NCBI RefSeq assembly: GCF_001269985.1
Contig: NZ_BBZB01000002.1
Location: 434,001-498,000, forward strand
DNA: 64,000 bases
Reading direction: 5' to 3'
Source of the DNA: Pseudoalteromonas sp. '520P1 No. 423'
GTDB taxonomy: Bacteria; Pseudomonadota; Gammaproteobacteria; Enterobacterales; Alteromonadaceae
The notes beneath the pieces were generated by a model. That model was not told where the DNA came from. It was given only the letters and a program-made list of their open reading frames with translations, and did no database searches. Below, piece by piece: positions 47,356 to 57,588 of this stretch (the stretch's first letter is position 1; each line of letters begins with the position of its first letter). Made by a program: the position numbers and the translations under genes.

Positions 47356-48557
47356 ATGGCAAATGCACTGAGTTTAAAAGATGCACAAAAAGCAATTTTG
47401 ATCAGCCAAGGCTTTCATACAAAGAATCAATGTGGCAATGATCTTGAAGCCAGTTTTCAAGTCCTAAGGTTTATTAATTATGTTCAAATAGATTCTATCT
47501 CTGTTGTAGAACTAGCTCATCATCACAGTATTTGGAATCGCGCAAAAAATATCATCCATCTCATATCGATCAATTATTAGAAAATCAGCATGTTTTTGAA
47601 TATTGGTTTCATGCAGCTTCGTATTTACCTATGGATCATTATCGTTATAGTCTGCCAAGAAAAAATGCGATAACCAAAGGCGAGCAACATTGGTTTAAGC
47701 AAGATAATAAAACCATGGCGTTAGTGTTAGAACGGATCAAGGTAGATGGTCCACTACAAGCGAAAGACTTTAAAGATACAAGAAAAACAACAACAGGTTG
47801 CTGGGATTGGAAGCCAGCCAAAAAAGCGCTCGAGCAGTTATTTATGCAGGGCGATCTTAAGGTCCTAAAAAGACAGGGTTTTCAAAAAGTGTATGACTTA
47901 ACAGAGCGCTTTTTACCTGAAAATATTGATATGAGCATACCGAGTGAAGAGGAATACTATGCACATTTAATTATTCGTTATTTGACAGCCAATGCCATTG
48001 GTAGGCCAGAACAAATGAGCTATTTGCTTAAAGGGATTAAAAAACCGGTTAAAACACAGTGTTTGAAAATGCTTGAAGCTGGTTTGTTAATCACAGTTAG
48101 TGTTGATGGTCAAAGTTACTTTTTCTTACCAAGTATTAATGATTTATTAAGACACAAAGTACCTGATAACACGGTAAAAATACTCTCTCCATTTGATAAC
48201 CTGCTTATTCAAAGAAAAAGAATTAAACAGTTGTTTAATTATGATTACCAAATAGAGTGTTATGTACCTTCGGATAAAAGAAAAATCGGCTACTTTAGTT
48301 TACCACTGCTATGGGGACGGACGTTTTCAGGTCAAATGGATGTGAAAATGGACAGAAAATCAGGGGTTTTAAATATTCTTAATCTGCATTTACAAACAGA
48401 GAAACCTGATGAGTTTGTTGTAGAGCTAAAAACAGAACTGAATAGATTGTTATTGTTTAACAATGTTAAAAGTATCAATGTCAGTAAAATTACAGCCGAT
48501 AAAATAAACCTATCTGATAGTGATATAAGCCATTTCACTAAAATATTACAAAGCTAA
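47356..48557 (+). pseudogene. YcaQ-like winged-helix DNA glycosylase, one-base frameshift
   Basis: The first frame (47356-47580) encodes the N-terminus (LSLKDAQKAILISQGF, VQIDSISVVELAHHHSIWNR). The rest (47532-48557) continues in another frame from KKYHPSHIDQLLEN to the end (FHAASYLPMDHYRYSL, LSPFDNLLIQRKRIKQLF). Adding one A to the A6 tract at 47544-47549 restores a continuous protein of about 400 residues. The family (COG3214, YcaQ/AlkZ-like) unhooks DNA crosslinks. Homopolymer slippage, a sequencing error or a recent mutation are all possible. Confidence 0.8.
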
Positions 48558-48560
48558 CGT

Positions 48561-48714
48561 CTATACAATAGGTTTAGCTAAAGAGCTTTTATCTGAGTTT
48601 ATATGTTGGTGTAAAACGCAGACTAATTGCTCAAAGCTCGTTGGTGGCGTAAGCAAAGATAACTTCGTATCTTCTAATCTTTTAATAAAACTAGACTCCT
48701 TTTTTAGCTCTCAT
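48561..48714 (-). pseudogene. Small unrecognised gene with a one-base frameshift
   Basis: ATG at 48714 is preceded by a strong AGAGGA ribosome-binding site. The frame ends after 7 codons, but a shift at the six-T run 48700-48705 restores KKESSFIKRLEDTKLSLL and PPTSFEQLVCVLHQHINSD to a TAG at 48561, about 50 residues. Convergent with the YcaQ-like gene. Family unknown; the good ribosome-binding site and coding-like composition suggest a real small gene. Confidence 0.4.
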
Positions 48715-49126
48715 TTTCCTCTTTAAAAACCTTGTAAATTAATACCTTTATATCATTTTAAATGCTCGCAAGTGTGTTTTTTATAAATCAAAGACACTAG
48801 GAGGGTGTTTTTATCATGTTCTAACTTATTGTTTTAAAGCTTAATAATGTTATTTTGAACTTTTTTACTGTTGTTTTTTACATTTTAATTTTGTGTTTTT
48901 TCTTTACAATACACATTAATTAATTTACATTTGTTAACAAGCGGTAGGGAATTTAACGCATTTATAAACATTTGATGTTTTTGGTGCAATAAAAAACAAC
49001 TATTTACTGCTAGTTATAAATTCTAAATTGTAATTGGAGTTATTTTGGGAGTGATTCCTTTTAAATAAGGTTTAGTTTTTTATCAAAAATTACAGGTGTG
49101 GGTGTAAATCCATCTAGGGGAACGTA
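48715..49126. other. Upstream region of the glycan-locus TBDR
   Basis: About 410 bp, AT-rich, with no gene. It should carry the main promoter of the polysaccharide locus. GGGGA lies 7 nt before the TBDR start. No operator could be recognised, and no regulator gene lies in the locus. Confidence 0.4.
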
Positions 49127-52036
49127 ATGTCACGACAGTTTAAAAAAAACCAGATTGCAACATATGTATGTATCGCTCTATCTGCTGCAGCAAGTGCAAG
49201 TGCTGTAGCAGCCGAGAAAGATAAAAAGGCACTTGAAGATATCGAGGTAATTCAAGTATCGGGGATCCGTTCGAGTTTGACGTCGGCACTTAATACAAAA
49301 CGTGGTGCTGAAACGATTTCAGATTCGATTATTGCTGAAGAAATTGGTAAATCATCAGATGAAAATATTGCTCAAGCGCTTTCTCGAGTATCAGGTGTAT
49401 CTTTAGATCGTAATGGCGGTGATACGCAAACTGTTACTGTTCGTGGTGTGCAAGCTGCGTTAAATGATATTAAGCTTAACGGCGTATCAATGACCAGTAA
49501 TACTGATAATCAATCCGTTGATTTAAGTTTATTTTCAGCTGATGTACTAAGCCGTATCGATGTAATTAAATCTCCTTCAGCTAATCAAGAAGAAGGTTCT
49601 CTAGGCGCATCAATTAATTTGCAAACACGTGCACCTTTATCTTCAGCTAAAAATGTAAATGTTGTGACAGTTGAAGCCCGCCATAATGACTTAAGTGAAG
49701 AAAGTACACCAAGGTTTGCTTATACAGGTATTTATAATCTAGATGATACTATGGGTTTTGCTGCATCTGTTTTTCATGATGAGCAAAGTGTCCGTAAAGA
49801 TGAATTCAATACTTTTAGAACAGCTGTACGTAAATTTAGTAGTAATGATAAATCAGGCAATGCAGCTAAAAAGGTCATTAATGCTGATACAGGTGAAGTG
49901 ATCCCTGGTAATACATTTGCAGTTGCACCAGATTTTTACTTAAACCGTTTAGGTTTAGATGATAAAACAAAACAAGGCGGTACTTTTACTTTTCAATATC
50001 GTCCTAGTGACCAAACAGATATCCGTTTTGATGCGTCATTTTCTCGCCAAGAAATCAAACATTTACAATCACATACTCGTATGCACGCATTACATCGTAA
50101 TCCATATGAAATCACAGTTAAGTTAGGCGATGACAAAACTTCTAATAGTGTTGTAGCAGCTAAAACTGGTCATATCGGTGGCTTGAACCAGTCAGGCCGT
50201 TGGACAAATACAACAGATTCATTAGTCCTAGGCTTAGAATTTGAACATTTTATTGGTGAAGATTGGGTGATTTCAGGTCGAGTGGGCCACTCTGGTACTG
50301 ATCAAGAATTTACTGATGGTTATCGTATGAATTGGATGCCGGATAATGCTAAAAAATTAGGTAATGAAACTGAAGAAAACCCTTGGTGTGGTATTGAATA
50401 TGCCGAAGGTCCTCAAGGTGATTATTTACCAGGCCTTAACTTCTGTGCGCCAACTTATGATGGCAATGACCCATCAACTATGAAGTTAACACAATTTAGA
50501 TCAGATCACCGTGATGTCGATGATAGTAAGAACAGCGTATATTTTGATGCAAGCCGTGCTATTGAAACGAATGGTATAGATTCTGTTGAGTTTGGTTTTA
50601 AATATACATCTCGTAGTAAATCAGTGAGTTCTGGTGAAGCATTCTTTGGTCCAGACGTATTTGAAAATAGAAATAAAATATTAGCCAGCGATATTCCAGG
50701 TGCTGAGTCTAGCAGTATTACAGGTGGCAAGTTCCTAGATGGGATCGCACATTCTGGTATGCCAAACGATTGGATTTACCCAGATATTGATTCAACGGTT
50801 GCTCATGTATTTCCAAATGGCTTAGACCAAGACCTATTTGTACAAAACCCTTTAAAAGCTTGGGAAGTGAATGAAAAAACTTATGGTGCTTATGCTCAAG
50901 CTAACTATGAACTTTTAGATGGTGATATCACAGGTAATTTTGGTATTCGTTATGCCAAAACTGAAATAGATAGCAAGGGTAGCTCAGGTATTAAATTTGC
51001 GAAAAACATGCCGTTTTTAGTTGATGGTGAAGAAGTGGTTTATTACGCTGTAGCTGATGAAAAAGAGTATGATAACTGGTTACCAAGCGTCACGTTAAAC
51101 TGGGTTGTTGAAGATGATTTAATCTTTCGTGCATCAGCTGCAAAAGTAATGGCACGTCCTGAAATCAATAGCTTAAGACCAAACTATGATATTAAAGCGA
51201 ATAACTTAGAAGAAGTACCAGTTGGTGCGGGTGGTAATACTCAGTTAGACCCATTTGAAGTGAATCAATTTGATATGTCATTAGAGTGGTACTTTGAAGA
51301 GGGGGCGTTGCTATCTGGTGCTGTTTTTGTAAAGGACTTCAAGAGCTTTACATATAATACCAGCAGTAATCAGGAGTTTGAAAATCCGCTTACCAATACG
51401 TGTATTGTAGATCGCAGTATATATGATGGCGATGATAAGTTAACAGCAACATCTCCATGTGCAGATATTAACTTTTCTCAAACCGTTAATGGCGGTAGTG
51501 CTGAAATAAAAGGTTTAGAGTTAACTTATCAGCAATATTATTCATTCTTACCAGGTTTATTGAGCAACTTAGGCTCATCAGTTAATTATACTTACGCTGA
51601 TAGTGAAGCAATTATTGACCCTGATAATATAGAAAACCCATTTAACGGCCTACCTTTTGTTAATACTTCAAAACACTCAGCAAATACAACCGTATTTTGG
51701 GAGAATGACAAACTCAGCTTACGTTTAGCGTATGCATATCGCTCTGAAGCTTTAAGCAAAACAGTAAATAGAGATAGCAGTATTGTACGCGATGCTCGTG
51801 GCACATTAGATTTCACTGCAAGCTACGATGTAACAGACAAAATGAAAGTAAGCTTCTCTGCGATGAACTTAACTGATAGCTATGATGTTTTTTATGATGT
51901 TGTTAATAATCCTAAAGGTCGCGATGGTATTGTATCAGAGGTAACAGGTGACTTAAGCGATATCTCAAAAGAGCGCGTATCATCAATCTTTGATTACGGG
52001 AGCAGTTACAGATTATCAGTTAGATACGCTTTCTAA
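49127..52036 (+). CDS. TonB-dependent receptor of the sulfated-glycan locus
   Basis: 969 residues, the largest receptor here. Signal peptide 1-29 (ending SAVAAE), TonB box IEVIQVSGIR, plug with SDSIIAEEIGKSSDENIAQA, RVSGVSLDRNGGDTQTVTVR and VIKSPSANQEEGSLGASINL. The C-terminus is RLSVRYAF. It belongs to the large TIGR01782-like receptor group that carries oligosaccharides across the outer membrane in marine Gammaproteobacteria, in place of a SusCD pair. It heads a same-strand series of two sulfatases, a beta-helix protein, GH141 and GH29. Predicted ligand: fucose-rich sulfated oligosaccharides (from the neighbours). Confidence 0.9.
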   Translation: MSRQFKKNQIATYVCIALSAAASASAVAAEKDKKALEDIEVIQVSGIRSSLTSALNTKRGAETISDSIIAEEIGKSSDENIAQALSRVSGVSLDRNGGDTQTVTVRGVQAALNDIKLNGVSMTSNTDNQSVDLSLFSADVLSRIDVIKSPSANQEEGSLGASINLQTRAPLSSAKNVNVVTVEARHNDLSEESTPRFAYTGIYNLDDTMGFAASVFHDEQSVRKDEFNTFRTAVRKFSSNDKSGNAAKKVINADTGEVIPGNTFAVAPDFYLNRLGLDDKTKQGGTFTFQYRPSDQTDIRFDASFSRQEIKHLQSHTRMHALHRNPYEITVKLGDDKTSNSVVAAKTGHIGGLNQSGRWTNTTDSLVLGLEFEHFIGEDWVISGRVGHSGTDQEFTDGYRMNWMPDNAKKLGNETEENPWCGIEYAEGPQGDYLPGLNFCAPTYDGNDPSTMKLTQFRSDHRDVDDSKNSVYFDASRAIETNGIDSVEFGFKYTSRSKSVSSGEAFFGPDVFENRNKILASDIPGAESSSITGGKFLDGIAHSGMPNDWIYPDIDSTVAHVFPNGLDQDLFVQNPLKAWEVNEKTYGAYAQANYELLDGDITGNFGIRYAKTEIDSKGSSGIKFAKNMPFLVDGEEVVYYAVADEKEYDNWLPSVTLNWVVEDDLIFRASAAKVMARPEINSLRPNYDIKANNLEEVPVGAGGNTQLDPFEVNQFDMSLEWYFEEGALLSGAVFVKDFKSFTYNTSSNQEFENPLTNTCIVDRSIYDGDDKLTATSPCADINFSQTVNGGSAEIKGLELTYQQYYSFLPGLLSNLGSSVNYTYADSEAIIDPDNIENPFNGLPFVNTSKHSANTTVFWENDKLSLRLAYAYRSEALSKTVNRDSSIVRDARGTLDFTASYDVTDKMKVSFSAMNLTDSYDVFYDVVNNPKGRDGIVSEVTGDLSDISKERVSSIFDYGSSYRLSVRYAF

Positions 52037-52044
52037 CTAAAAAA

Positions 52045-52096
52045 CTTAATAATAATGGGTGGCTTATGCTGCCCATTTATTTGCGCAATTATTAAG
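52045..52096 (+). terminator. Nested hairpin after the glycan-locus TBDR
   Basis: Inner arms 52054-52063 and 52068-52077 (with two G-U pairs) followed by TATTT; outer perfect 9-bp arms CTTAATAAT (52045-52053) and ATTATTAAG (52088-52096). It may reduce read-through from the receptor into the enzyme genes. Confidence 0.5.
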
Positions 52097-52199
52097 TGGC
52101 TTCACATCATACCTCCCACTTTTTCTGTGCAATATTAAGTTTATTAACAATTGAAATCTTAATCTTCTATATCAGTTTGTTAAACATTAGGTGTAATGA

Positions 52200-53699
52200 A
52201 TGAGCTTTAAGAACTTCCGTTTTAAAATACATAAACTAACAGCAATAACTAAATTGATATTGTTAGTTTTTGCATGTGTACAAATAAATGCATGTAGTAA
52301 CAATATTCCAGATGAAAAACCACTCAATATCCTATTTATATTAACTGATGATCAGGCACCAGATACGGTTTCTGCATTTGGTAATAACAATATAAATACG
52401 CCTAGTATCGACTCTTTAGCAAATCAAGGTATGCGTTTTAGTCATGTATTTAATCAAGGTGCTTGGTCTGGTGCTGTGTGTTTACCTAGTAGACAAATGA
52501 TAAATACTGGCAGGCATTTATACCGTACTGGTCTTGATGCCAGAGGCGTAAACGATCCTACCTTTGTTGCAAAACATCAAACATTTGGTGAAACATTTAA
52601 AAACTCAGGCTACGATACTTTTCAAACTGGAAAGTGGCATTTATCAACTGAAGTTTGGCGTCGTAGTTTTACTCATGGTAAAGCAATTCACCAAAACGGC
52701 ATGTCTCGCCATGAGAAGGGCGGTCACTGGGATGCGGAATTTACAGATTATGATCCAACTAAAACAGGCGATGATGCTTTTACACATTACAAAGGGGGTA
52801 AACATACCAGTGAAGTGATTGCAGATGCTGCAGTAGACTTTTTAGCAGACAGAGACAATAACAGTAAACCATTTATGATGTATGTGGGTTTTTTAGCACC
52901 ACATGATCCGCTACATGCACCGGATGAATATTTAGCCCGCTATCCAGAAGCGCAAATAAAACTACCAGAAAACTTTTTGCCTTATCATAGTTTTGATCAA
53001 GGTGACTATTACCTGAGAGATGAAGTACTCGCAGGTTTTCCACGCTCTAAAAAAAGCATTCAAGATAAAATCAGTAAATATTACGCTATGATAGAGCATA
53101 CAGATGCACAAATAGGGCGTATTTTACAAAAATTAGAAGAATCAGATCAGGCAGATAATACCCTCATCATTTTTACCTCAGATCACGGTTTAGCTATGGG
53201 TCGTCATGGCTTAATGGGTAAACAAAATCAATATGATCATAGCATCAGAGCGCCATTTATTGTTAAAGGGCCTAATATCCCTAAAGGTAAAACTGCTACG
53301 GGCATGTTTTATTTAAATAGTATATTTCCTACCGCGGCAGAACTTGCTGGATTAGATATTCCTAAAAGTGTAGATGCGCCAAGTATCGTGCCTTTAATTA
53401 ATGGCAATAAAGATGTGGCTTACGACAATATTTATGGTGCTTATCGACATTTTCAACGCATGGTTCGCAGCCAAGACTTCAAGCTTATTTACTATCCAAT
53501 GATCAAACGTACTCAATTGTTTGATATGAAAGCTGATCCATTAGAAATGCATGATTTAAGCTCTCAACCTCAGTACCAACAACAAATAAAAACCATGATG
53601 ACGCAATTAGAAGATTGGAAAAAGGTGGTAGATGATCCATTAGATTTGAATGCACCAGAAGCAAGTTACGATGCCTTTTTAAGATTAACTTGGGATTAA
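52200..53699 (+). CDS. S1-type sulfatase, lipoprotein
   Basis: 499 residues. A lipoprotein-like signal ends in INAC (C32). The formylglycine site is CLPSR at 94-98, with the metal-binding DD at 50-51 (FILTDDQ) and later HDP (LAPHDPLH) and TSDHGLAMGRHG; all match Cys-type S1 sulfatases. C94 must be converted by a formylglycine-generating enzyme, which is not in this window. It removes sulfate esters from a glycan, probably at the cell surface or periplasm. Two bp before the next sulfatase. Confidence 0.9.
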   Translation: MSFKNFRFKIHKLTAITKLILLVFACVQINACSNNIPDEKPLNILFILTDDQAPDTVSAFGNNNINTPSIDSLANQGMRFSHVFNQGAWSGAVCLPSRQMINTGRHLYRTGLDARGVNDPTFVAKHQTFGETFKNSGYDTFQTGKWHLSTEVWRRSFTHGKAIHQNGMSRHEKGGHWDAEFTDYDPTKTGDDAFTHYKGGKHTSEVIADAAVDFLADRDNNSKPFMMYVGFLAPHDPLHAPDEYLARYPEAQIKLPENFLPYHSFDQGDYYLRDEVLAGFPRSKKSIQDKISKYYAMIEHTDAQIGRILQKLEESDQADNTLIIFTSDHGLAMGRHGLMGKQNQYDHSIRAPFIVKGPNIPKGKTATGMFYLNSIFPTAAELAGLDIPKSVDAPSIVPLINGNKDVAYDNIYGAYRHFQRMVRSQDFKLIYYPMIKRTQLFDMKADPLEMHDLSSQPQYQQQIKTMMTQLEDWKKVVDDPLDLNAPEASYDAFLRLTWD

Positions 53700-53701
53700 A
53701 A

Positions 53702-55375
53702 ATGAAGATGAATAAAATGAATTTTACTACAAAAAATAAAACAGCATTTTTAACAAGTTTTAAGCTTGCTATCTTGGCTTTACTTGCTTGTACATCTGTA
53801 TTTTCAACAAGTACAGTTTGGGCAAAAGAGGAAAATAAGCAGCCTAATATTGTATTTATTATGTCAGATGATCACGCTGCCAATGCTATTTCAAGTTATA
53901 AAGGGCGTTTATCATCAGTATTTAAAACGCCTAATATCGACAAGTTAGCAACACAAGGCGTGCGTTTTAATGGCATGTACTCAAATAATGCAATTTGTAC
54001 TCCTAGCCGTGCAGCCATATTAACTGGACAATATAGCCATACTAACGGTGTTAAAACATTAGCTGACTCGCTTGACCGTAAAAAAGACAATATAGCTAAG
54101 CAACTACAAGCGGCTGGGTATCAAACTGCTGTAGTAGGTAAGTGGCATTTAAAAACGCAACCATCAGGTTTTGATTATTACAACGTACTACCAAATCAAG
54201 GTGATTACTTTGATCCTAAGCTAAAAGAAACTGGTCAGAAATGGCAAAACGGTAGAAAAGGCGGAAAAGTCCACCCAGGTTATGTGACAGATGTCATTAC
54301 TGATGAAAGCTTAAATTGGTTAGATAAACGCGATGAAAACCAACCCTTTATGTTAATGATCCATCATAAGGCACCACATGGAAAATGGCAGAGTGCTAAA
54401 CGCCATGAAAAGTTTTTAGCTGATGTGAAAGTTCCAGAGCCAGATAGCCTATATCACCGTGAAAACCATGGGCCAACAGATGCGGTGATCATAGATGGTA
54501 AGGCTGGCCAACAATTTGGCTCTTCTGTCTCTCGTAGAATGGAAGGTCGTGGTTTAGTAACACGTATGTTAGATGAAGCTTGGCCTACAGGTAAATTACA
54601 ACTAGATAGCTATGATTGGAATACTGTTGTTTCTGCTGCATATCAAAAATATTTAAAAAACTATTTACGTACGATTAAAGCAGTTGATGAAAATGTAGGT
54701 CGCGTATTAGATTATTTAGATGCTAATGATTTAACTGACAATACCATAGTTGTTTATACATCTGATCAAGGCATGATGTTAGGAGAGCACGATTATTACG
54801 ATAAACGTTGGATATATGAAGAGTCTATCCAAATGCCATTTTTGGTTCGCTACCCTAAATTAGCATCTCAAAATCAAACCACAAATGAATTGTTTTTAAA
54901 TATAGATATCGCACCTACATTGTTAGATTTTGCTGGTATAAAAAAGCCTGAATCAATGCAAGGTAAAAGTTTTAAATCAGCCTTATTAGATCCGACAACA
55001 GCGACTGGTCGTGATGCAATTTATTATCGCTATTGGTTACATATGAGCCATCACACTATCCCTGCGCATTATGGTATTCGCACTAAAACTCATAAATTAG
55101 CTTTCTTTTATGGGTTACCGCTAGATGCTAATGGCGCTATGCCAGCTGCAACGCCACCTTACTGGGAATTATATGATTTAAGCAAAGATCCATTAGAGAT
55201 GAATAACCTTTATCCTAATAAAGAAAGTTCAGCTATAAAAATACAATTAAAACAGCAGTTAAGTAATTTAAAGCGGAATATTGGTGATACAGATGAGGTA
55301 TATCCTTCTCTTGTAGCTGTTAAAGAAAAGCACTGGTTTGATAAAAATGTACAATTAGCTGCTAGGGAAAAATAA
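53702..55375 (+). CDS. S1-type sulfatase, secreted
   Basis: 557 residues from ATG 53702, 2 bp after the preceding stop; a TTG at 53690 would add four residues and overlap. Signal peptide ends near TVWAKE. Metal ligands DD in IMSDDHA, formylglycine site CTPSRAAILTG (C99), and late TSDQGMMLGEHDYYDKRW. It differs clearly from the upstream sulfatase, so the pair probably attacks different sulfate positions. Its stop overlaps the start of the beta-helix gene by 1 bp (TAATG), indicating translational coupling. Confidence 0.9.
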   Translation: MKMNKMNFTTKNKTAFLTSFKLAILALLACTSVFSTSTVWAKEENKQPNIVFIMSDDHAANAISSYKGRLSSVFKTPNIDKLATQGVRFNGMYSNNAICTPSRAAILTGQYSHTNGVKTLADSLDRKKDNIAKQLQAAGYQTAVVGKWHLKTQPSGFDYYNVLPNQGDYFDPKLKETGQKWQNGRKGGKVHPGYVTDVITDESLNWLDKRDENQPFMLMIHHKAPHGKWQSAKRHEKFLADVKVPEPDSLYHRENHGPTDAVIIDGKAGQQFGSSVSRRMEGRGLVTRMLDEAWPTGKLQLDSYDWNTVVSAAYQKYLKNYLRTIKAVDENVGRVLDYLDANDLTDNTIVVYTSDQGMMLGEHDYYDKRWIYEESIQMPFLVRYPKLASQNQTTNELFLNIDIAPTLLDFAGIKKPESMQGKSFKSALLDPTTATGRDAIYYRYWLHMSHHTIPAHYGIRTKTHKLAFFYGLPLDANGAMPAATPPYWELYDLSKDPLEMNNLYPNKESSAIKIQLKQQLSNLKRNIGDTDEVYPSLVAVKEKHWFDKNVQLAAREK

Positions 55376-57534
55376 TGAATCAAATTCTTTTATTAACACT
55401 TGCAGTTACTTCAAGTTTGCCTGTTATGGCTGCAGAATATTTTGTAGCTACAAATGGTAGTAACAAAAATACAGGGTCAATTAATCAACCTTTTGCAAGT
55501 ATTCAATATGCAGCAAAACAAATGCAAGCTGGAGATACTACTCATATTCGACAAGGTAATTATTTTGAAGAAGTTAATCTTTCAAAACTGAAAGGAACAG
55601 CTAAAAAGCCTTTTACTTTTAAGGCTTATCAAGATGAAAGTGTGACTTTAGATGGCACAATCAAGATCAAACAAACTTGGACAAAATATAAGGGTAATAT
55701 TTATCAAACTAAGCTAAAACAAGATATTTGGCAGCTATTTGTAGATGATAAAAGCATGACATCAGCACGTTGGCCAAATGGTAATTGGTATGACCGCTCA
55801 GTTTGGGACAAAAGCCAATCTATGATGTGGCCACAAAAAGGAAAACTAGGTAAATATTACAATCAAGAATTGGCAGATTTCGATTTTAGTTTGGCGGGTG
55901 GTATTGCTGTTGTTAATTCAGCTTCTTTTAAAACATACCAAAGAAAAATCACTGAACATAATGTAGGTAATGATCATTTTTCTTACAATACACAAGGTGT
56001 GACTTCGCATTTTAGCTTTAAAGAAAGTGTAAAACGTCATGGTTATTTTATAGAAGGTAAGCTTGGTTTATTAGATGAAGAAAATGAATGGTTTTATGAT
56101 GTAAAAACCAAGCAACTTTATTTATGGGCTAAAGATGGTGTCAATCCACAAGCATTAAATATTCGCGGCAAAGTTCAGTCATATGCATTAAATATCAACC
56201 GCTCTGAACATGTGACTTTTAAAGGTATTAACTTTTTTGGTACTAGCTTTAATATTAAAAAGAGCCAGTTCGTCACTGTTGAAGATACAACGCTGTTATA
56301 TCCTTCATATTCAAAAAGAATGCTAAGTGATATAGCGCCGATTAAAGTAACAAAAATGGTGGTTAAAAAAGAACATGATGCGGCTTATAACCAGCTTAAA
56401 AACTGCAAAATCGCATATACCGACGGCCCTGCCATTGAAATGAATGGTAAAGGCAACTTAATTGAAAACTGCTATATGCATGACATCGATTACAGTTGTA
56501 CTTACAAAGGCGGATATACCTTAAATATGGTCAATGCCTCTGAATTAATTTTTAGACGTAATACCATACATACAACAGGTTGTTCTGAGCTATTTAAAGC
56601 AGGTGTGCGAAATTTAGTTGAGTTAAATAATCTATCTGATTCAGGGCATCTACAAAATGATGGCTCTATGGTACAGCTAAGTGTTAAGCAACAACCTGGT
56701 GGTATAGTGCGTAATAACTGGGTGCATAATTCAGTTAAACAAGGCATTCGCTTTGATAATAAAAACACCCCTAATGCGCCTTATGGAAACAATGGTCAAG
56801 TTTCTAACAATGTCGCTTGGCATACCGACCGTATTTTTTTTAAGGGTGAATCACACTTTATTTTTAATAACTTGAGTTTTGATAATCATCAAAATGATTT
56901 GATTATTAGCAGCAATACTAAAATTCAAGGCCACAATCATAAAACTATTACACGTAACAATATAAGTAATAAATTCTCTGGCCATAGAACTAAGCCACGA
57001 AATAAATTTCCTTTACCAGGCATAGTAGATCATAACTGGGATGGCGTGACATTAGGTTTAGATGTGCGATCACAATTAAGAGATCCCGATAATTTTGATT
57101 TTAGACCAAAACAAGGCGCTACTTTGATTGATAGCGGAGCTGTGGTGAAAGGTAAAAGTAATAAATTTATTGGCAAAGCACCTGATATAGGTCCTTATGA
57201 ATTTGGTGATACTCACTATTGGATCCCAGGATATCAAGCGAAAACAGCGTCATCACCTGTACCTAAACAATCTGCAAAAAATGTTAAAATTGATGCTGAT
57301 CTAATGTGGTTACAGGCCTATAAGGCAACAATTCACAGTGTTTACTTATCTAATTCAAAAAATGACATCTTAGCGGCAACTTCCACTTCACCTGCTTATA
57401 AAGGCCGTTATGCGAATAACATTTTTACCCCTCAAAACCTAAAACTAGGTGAAACCTATTATTGGCGGGTTGATGCATTGAAAGATGGAAAAACCATAAA
57501 AGGGCCGATTTGGCACTTTACAGTTGAGCAATAA
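55375..57534 (+). CDS. Secreted right-handed parallel beta-helix protein
   Basis: 719 residues, signal peptide 1-19 (ending VMAAE). N-terminal EYFVATNGSNKNTGSINQPF and ASIQYAAKQMQAGDT, then repeated coils with N-rich turns (HVTFKGINFFG, NLIENCYMHDID, GIVRNNWVHNSV, HKTITRNNISN), the pattern of parallel beta-helix polysaccharide enzymes. The last 80 residues resemble a fibronectin III-like module (LGETYYWRVDALKDGKTIKG). Family not settled: distant GH141/GH110-like hydrolase or polysaccharide lyase are possible. Position suggests action on the same glycan. Confidence 0.75.
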   Translation: MNQILLLTLAVTSSLPVMAAEYFVATNGSNKNTGSINQPFASIQYAAKQMQAGDTTHIRQGNYFEEVNLSKLKGTAKKPFTFKAYQDESVTLDGTIKIKQTWTKYKGNIYQTKLKQDIWQLFVDDKSMTSARWPNGNWYDRSVWDKSQSMMWPQKGKLGKYYNQELADFDFSLAGGIAVVNSASFKTYQRKITEHNVGNDHFSYNTQGVTSHFSFKESVKRHGYFIEGKLGLLDEENEWFYDVKTKQLYLWAKDGVNPQALNIRGKVQSYALNINRSEHVTFKGINFFGTSFNIKKSQFVTVEDTTLLYPSYSKRMLSDIAPIKVTKMVVKKEHDAAYNQLKNCKIAYTDGPAIEMNGKGNLIENCYMHDIDYSCTYKGGYTLNMVNASELIFRRNTIHTTGCSELFKAGVRNLVELNNLSDSGHLQNDGSMVQLSVKQQPGGIVRNNWVHNSVKQGIRFDNKNTPNAPYGNNGQVSNNVAWHTDRIFFKGESHFIFNNLSFDNHQNDLIISSNTKIQGHNHKTITRNNISNKFSGHRTKPRNKFPLPGIVDHNWDGVTLGLDVRSQLRDPDNFDFRPKQGATLIDSGAVVKGKSNKFIGKAPDIGPYEFGDTHYWIPGYQAKTASSPVPKQSAKNVKIDADLMWLQAYKATIHSVYLSNSKNDILAATSTSPAYKGRYANNIFTPQNLKLGETYYWRVDALKDGKTIKGPIWHFTVEQ

Positions 57535-57588
57535 AAAATCTAAAAAACCTTGTATGTATGACAGAATTTCAGTCAATTTGGAGACTTT

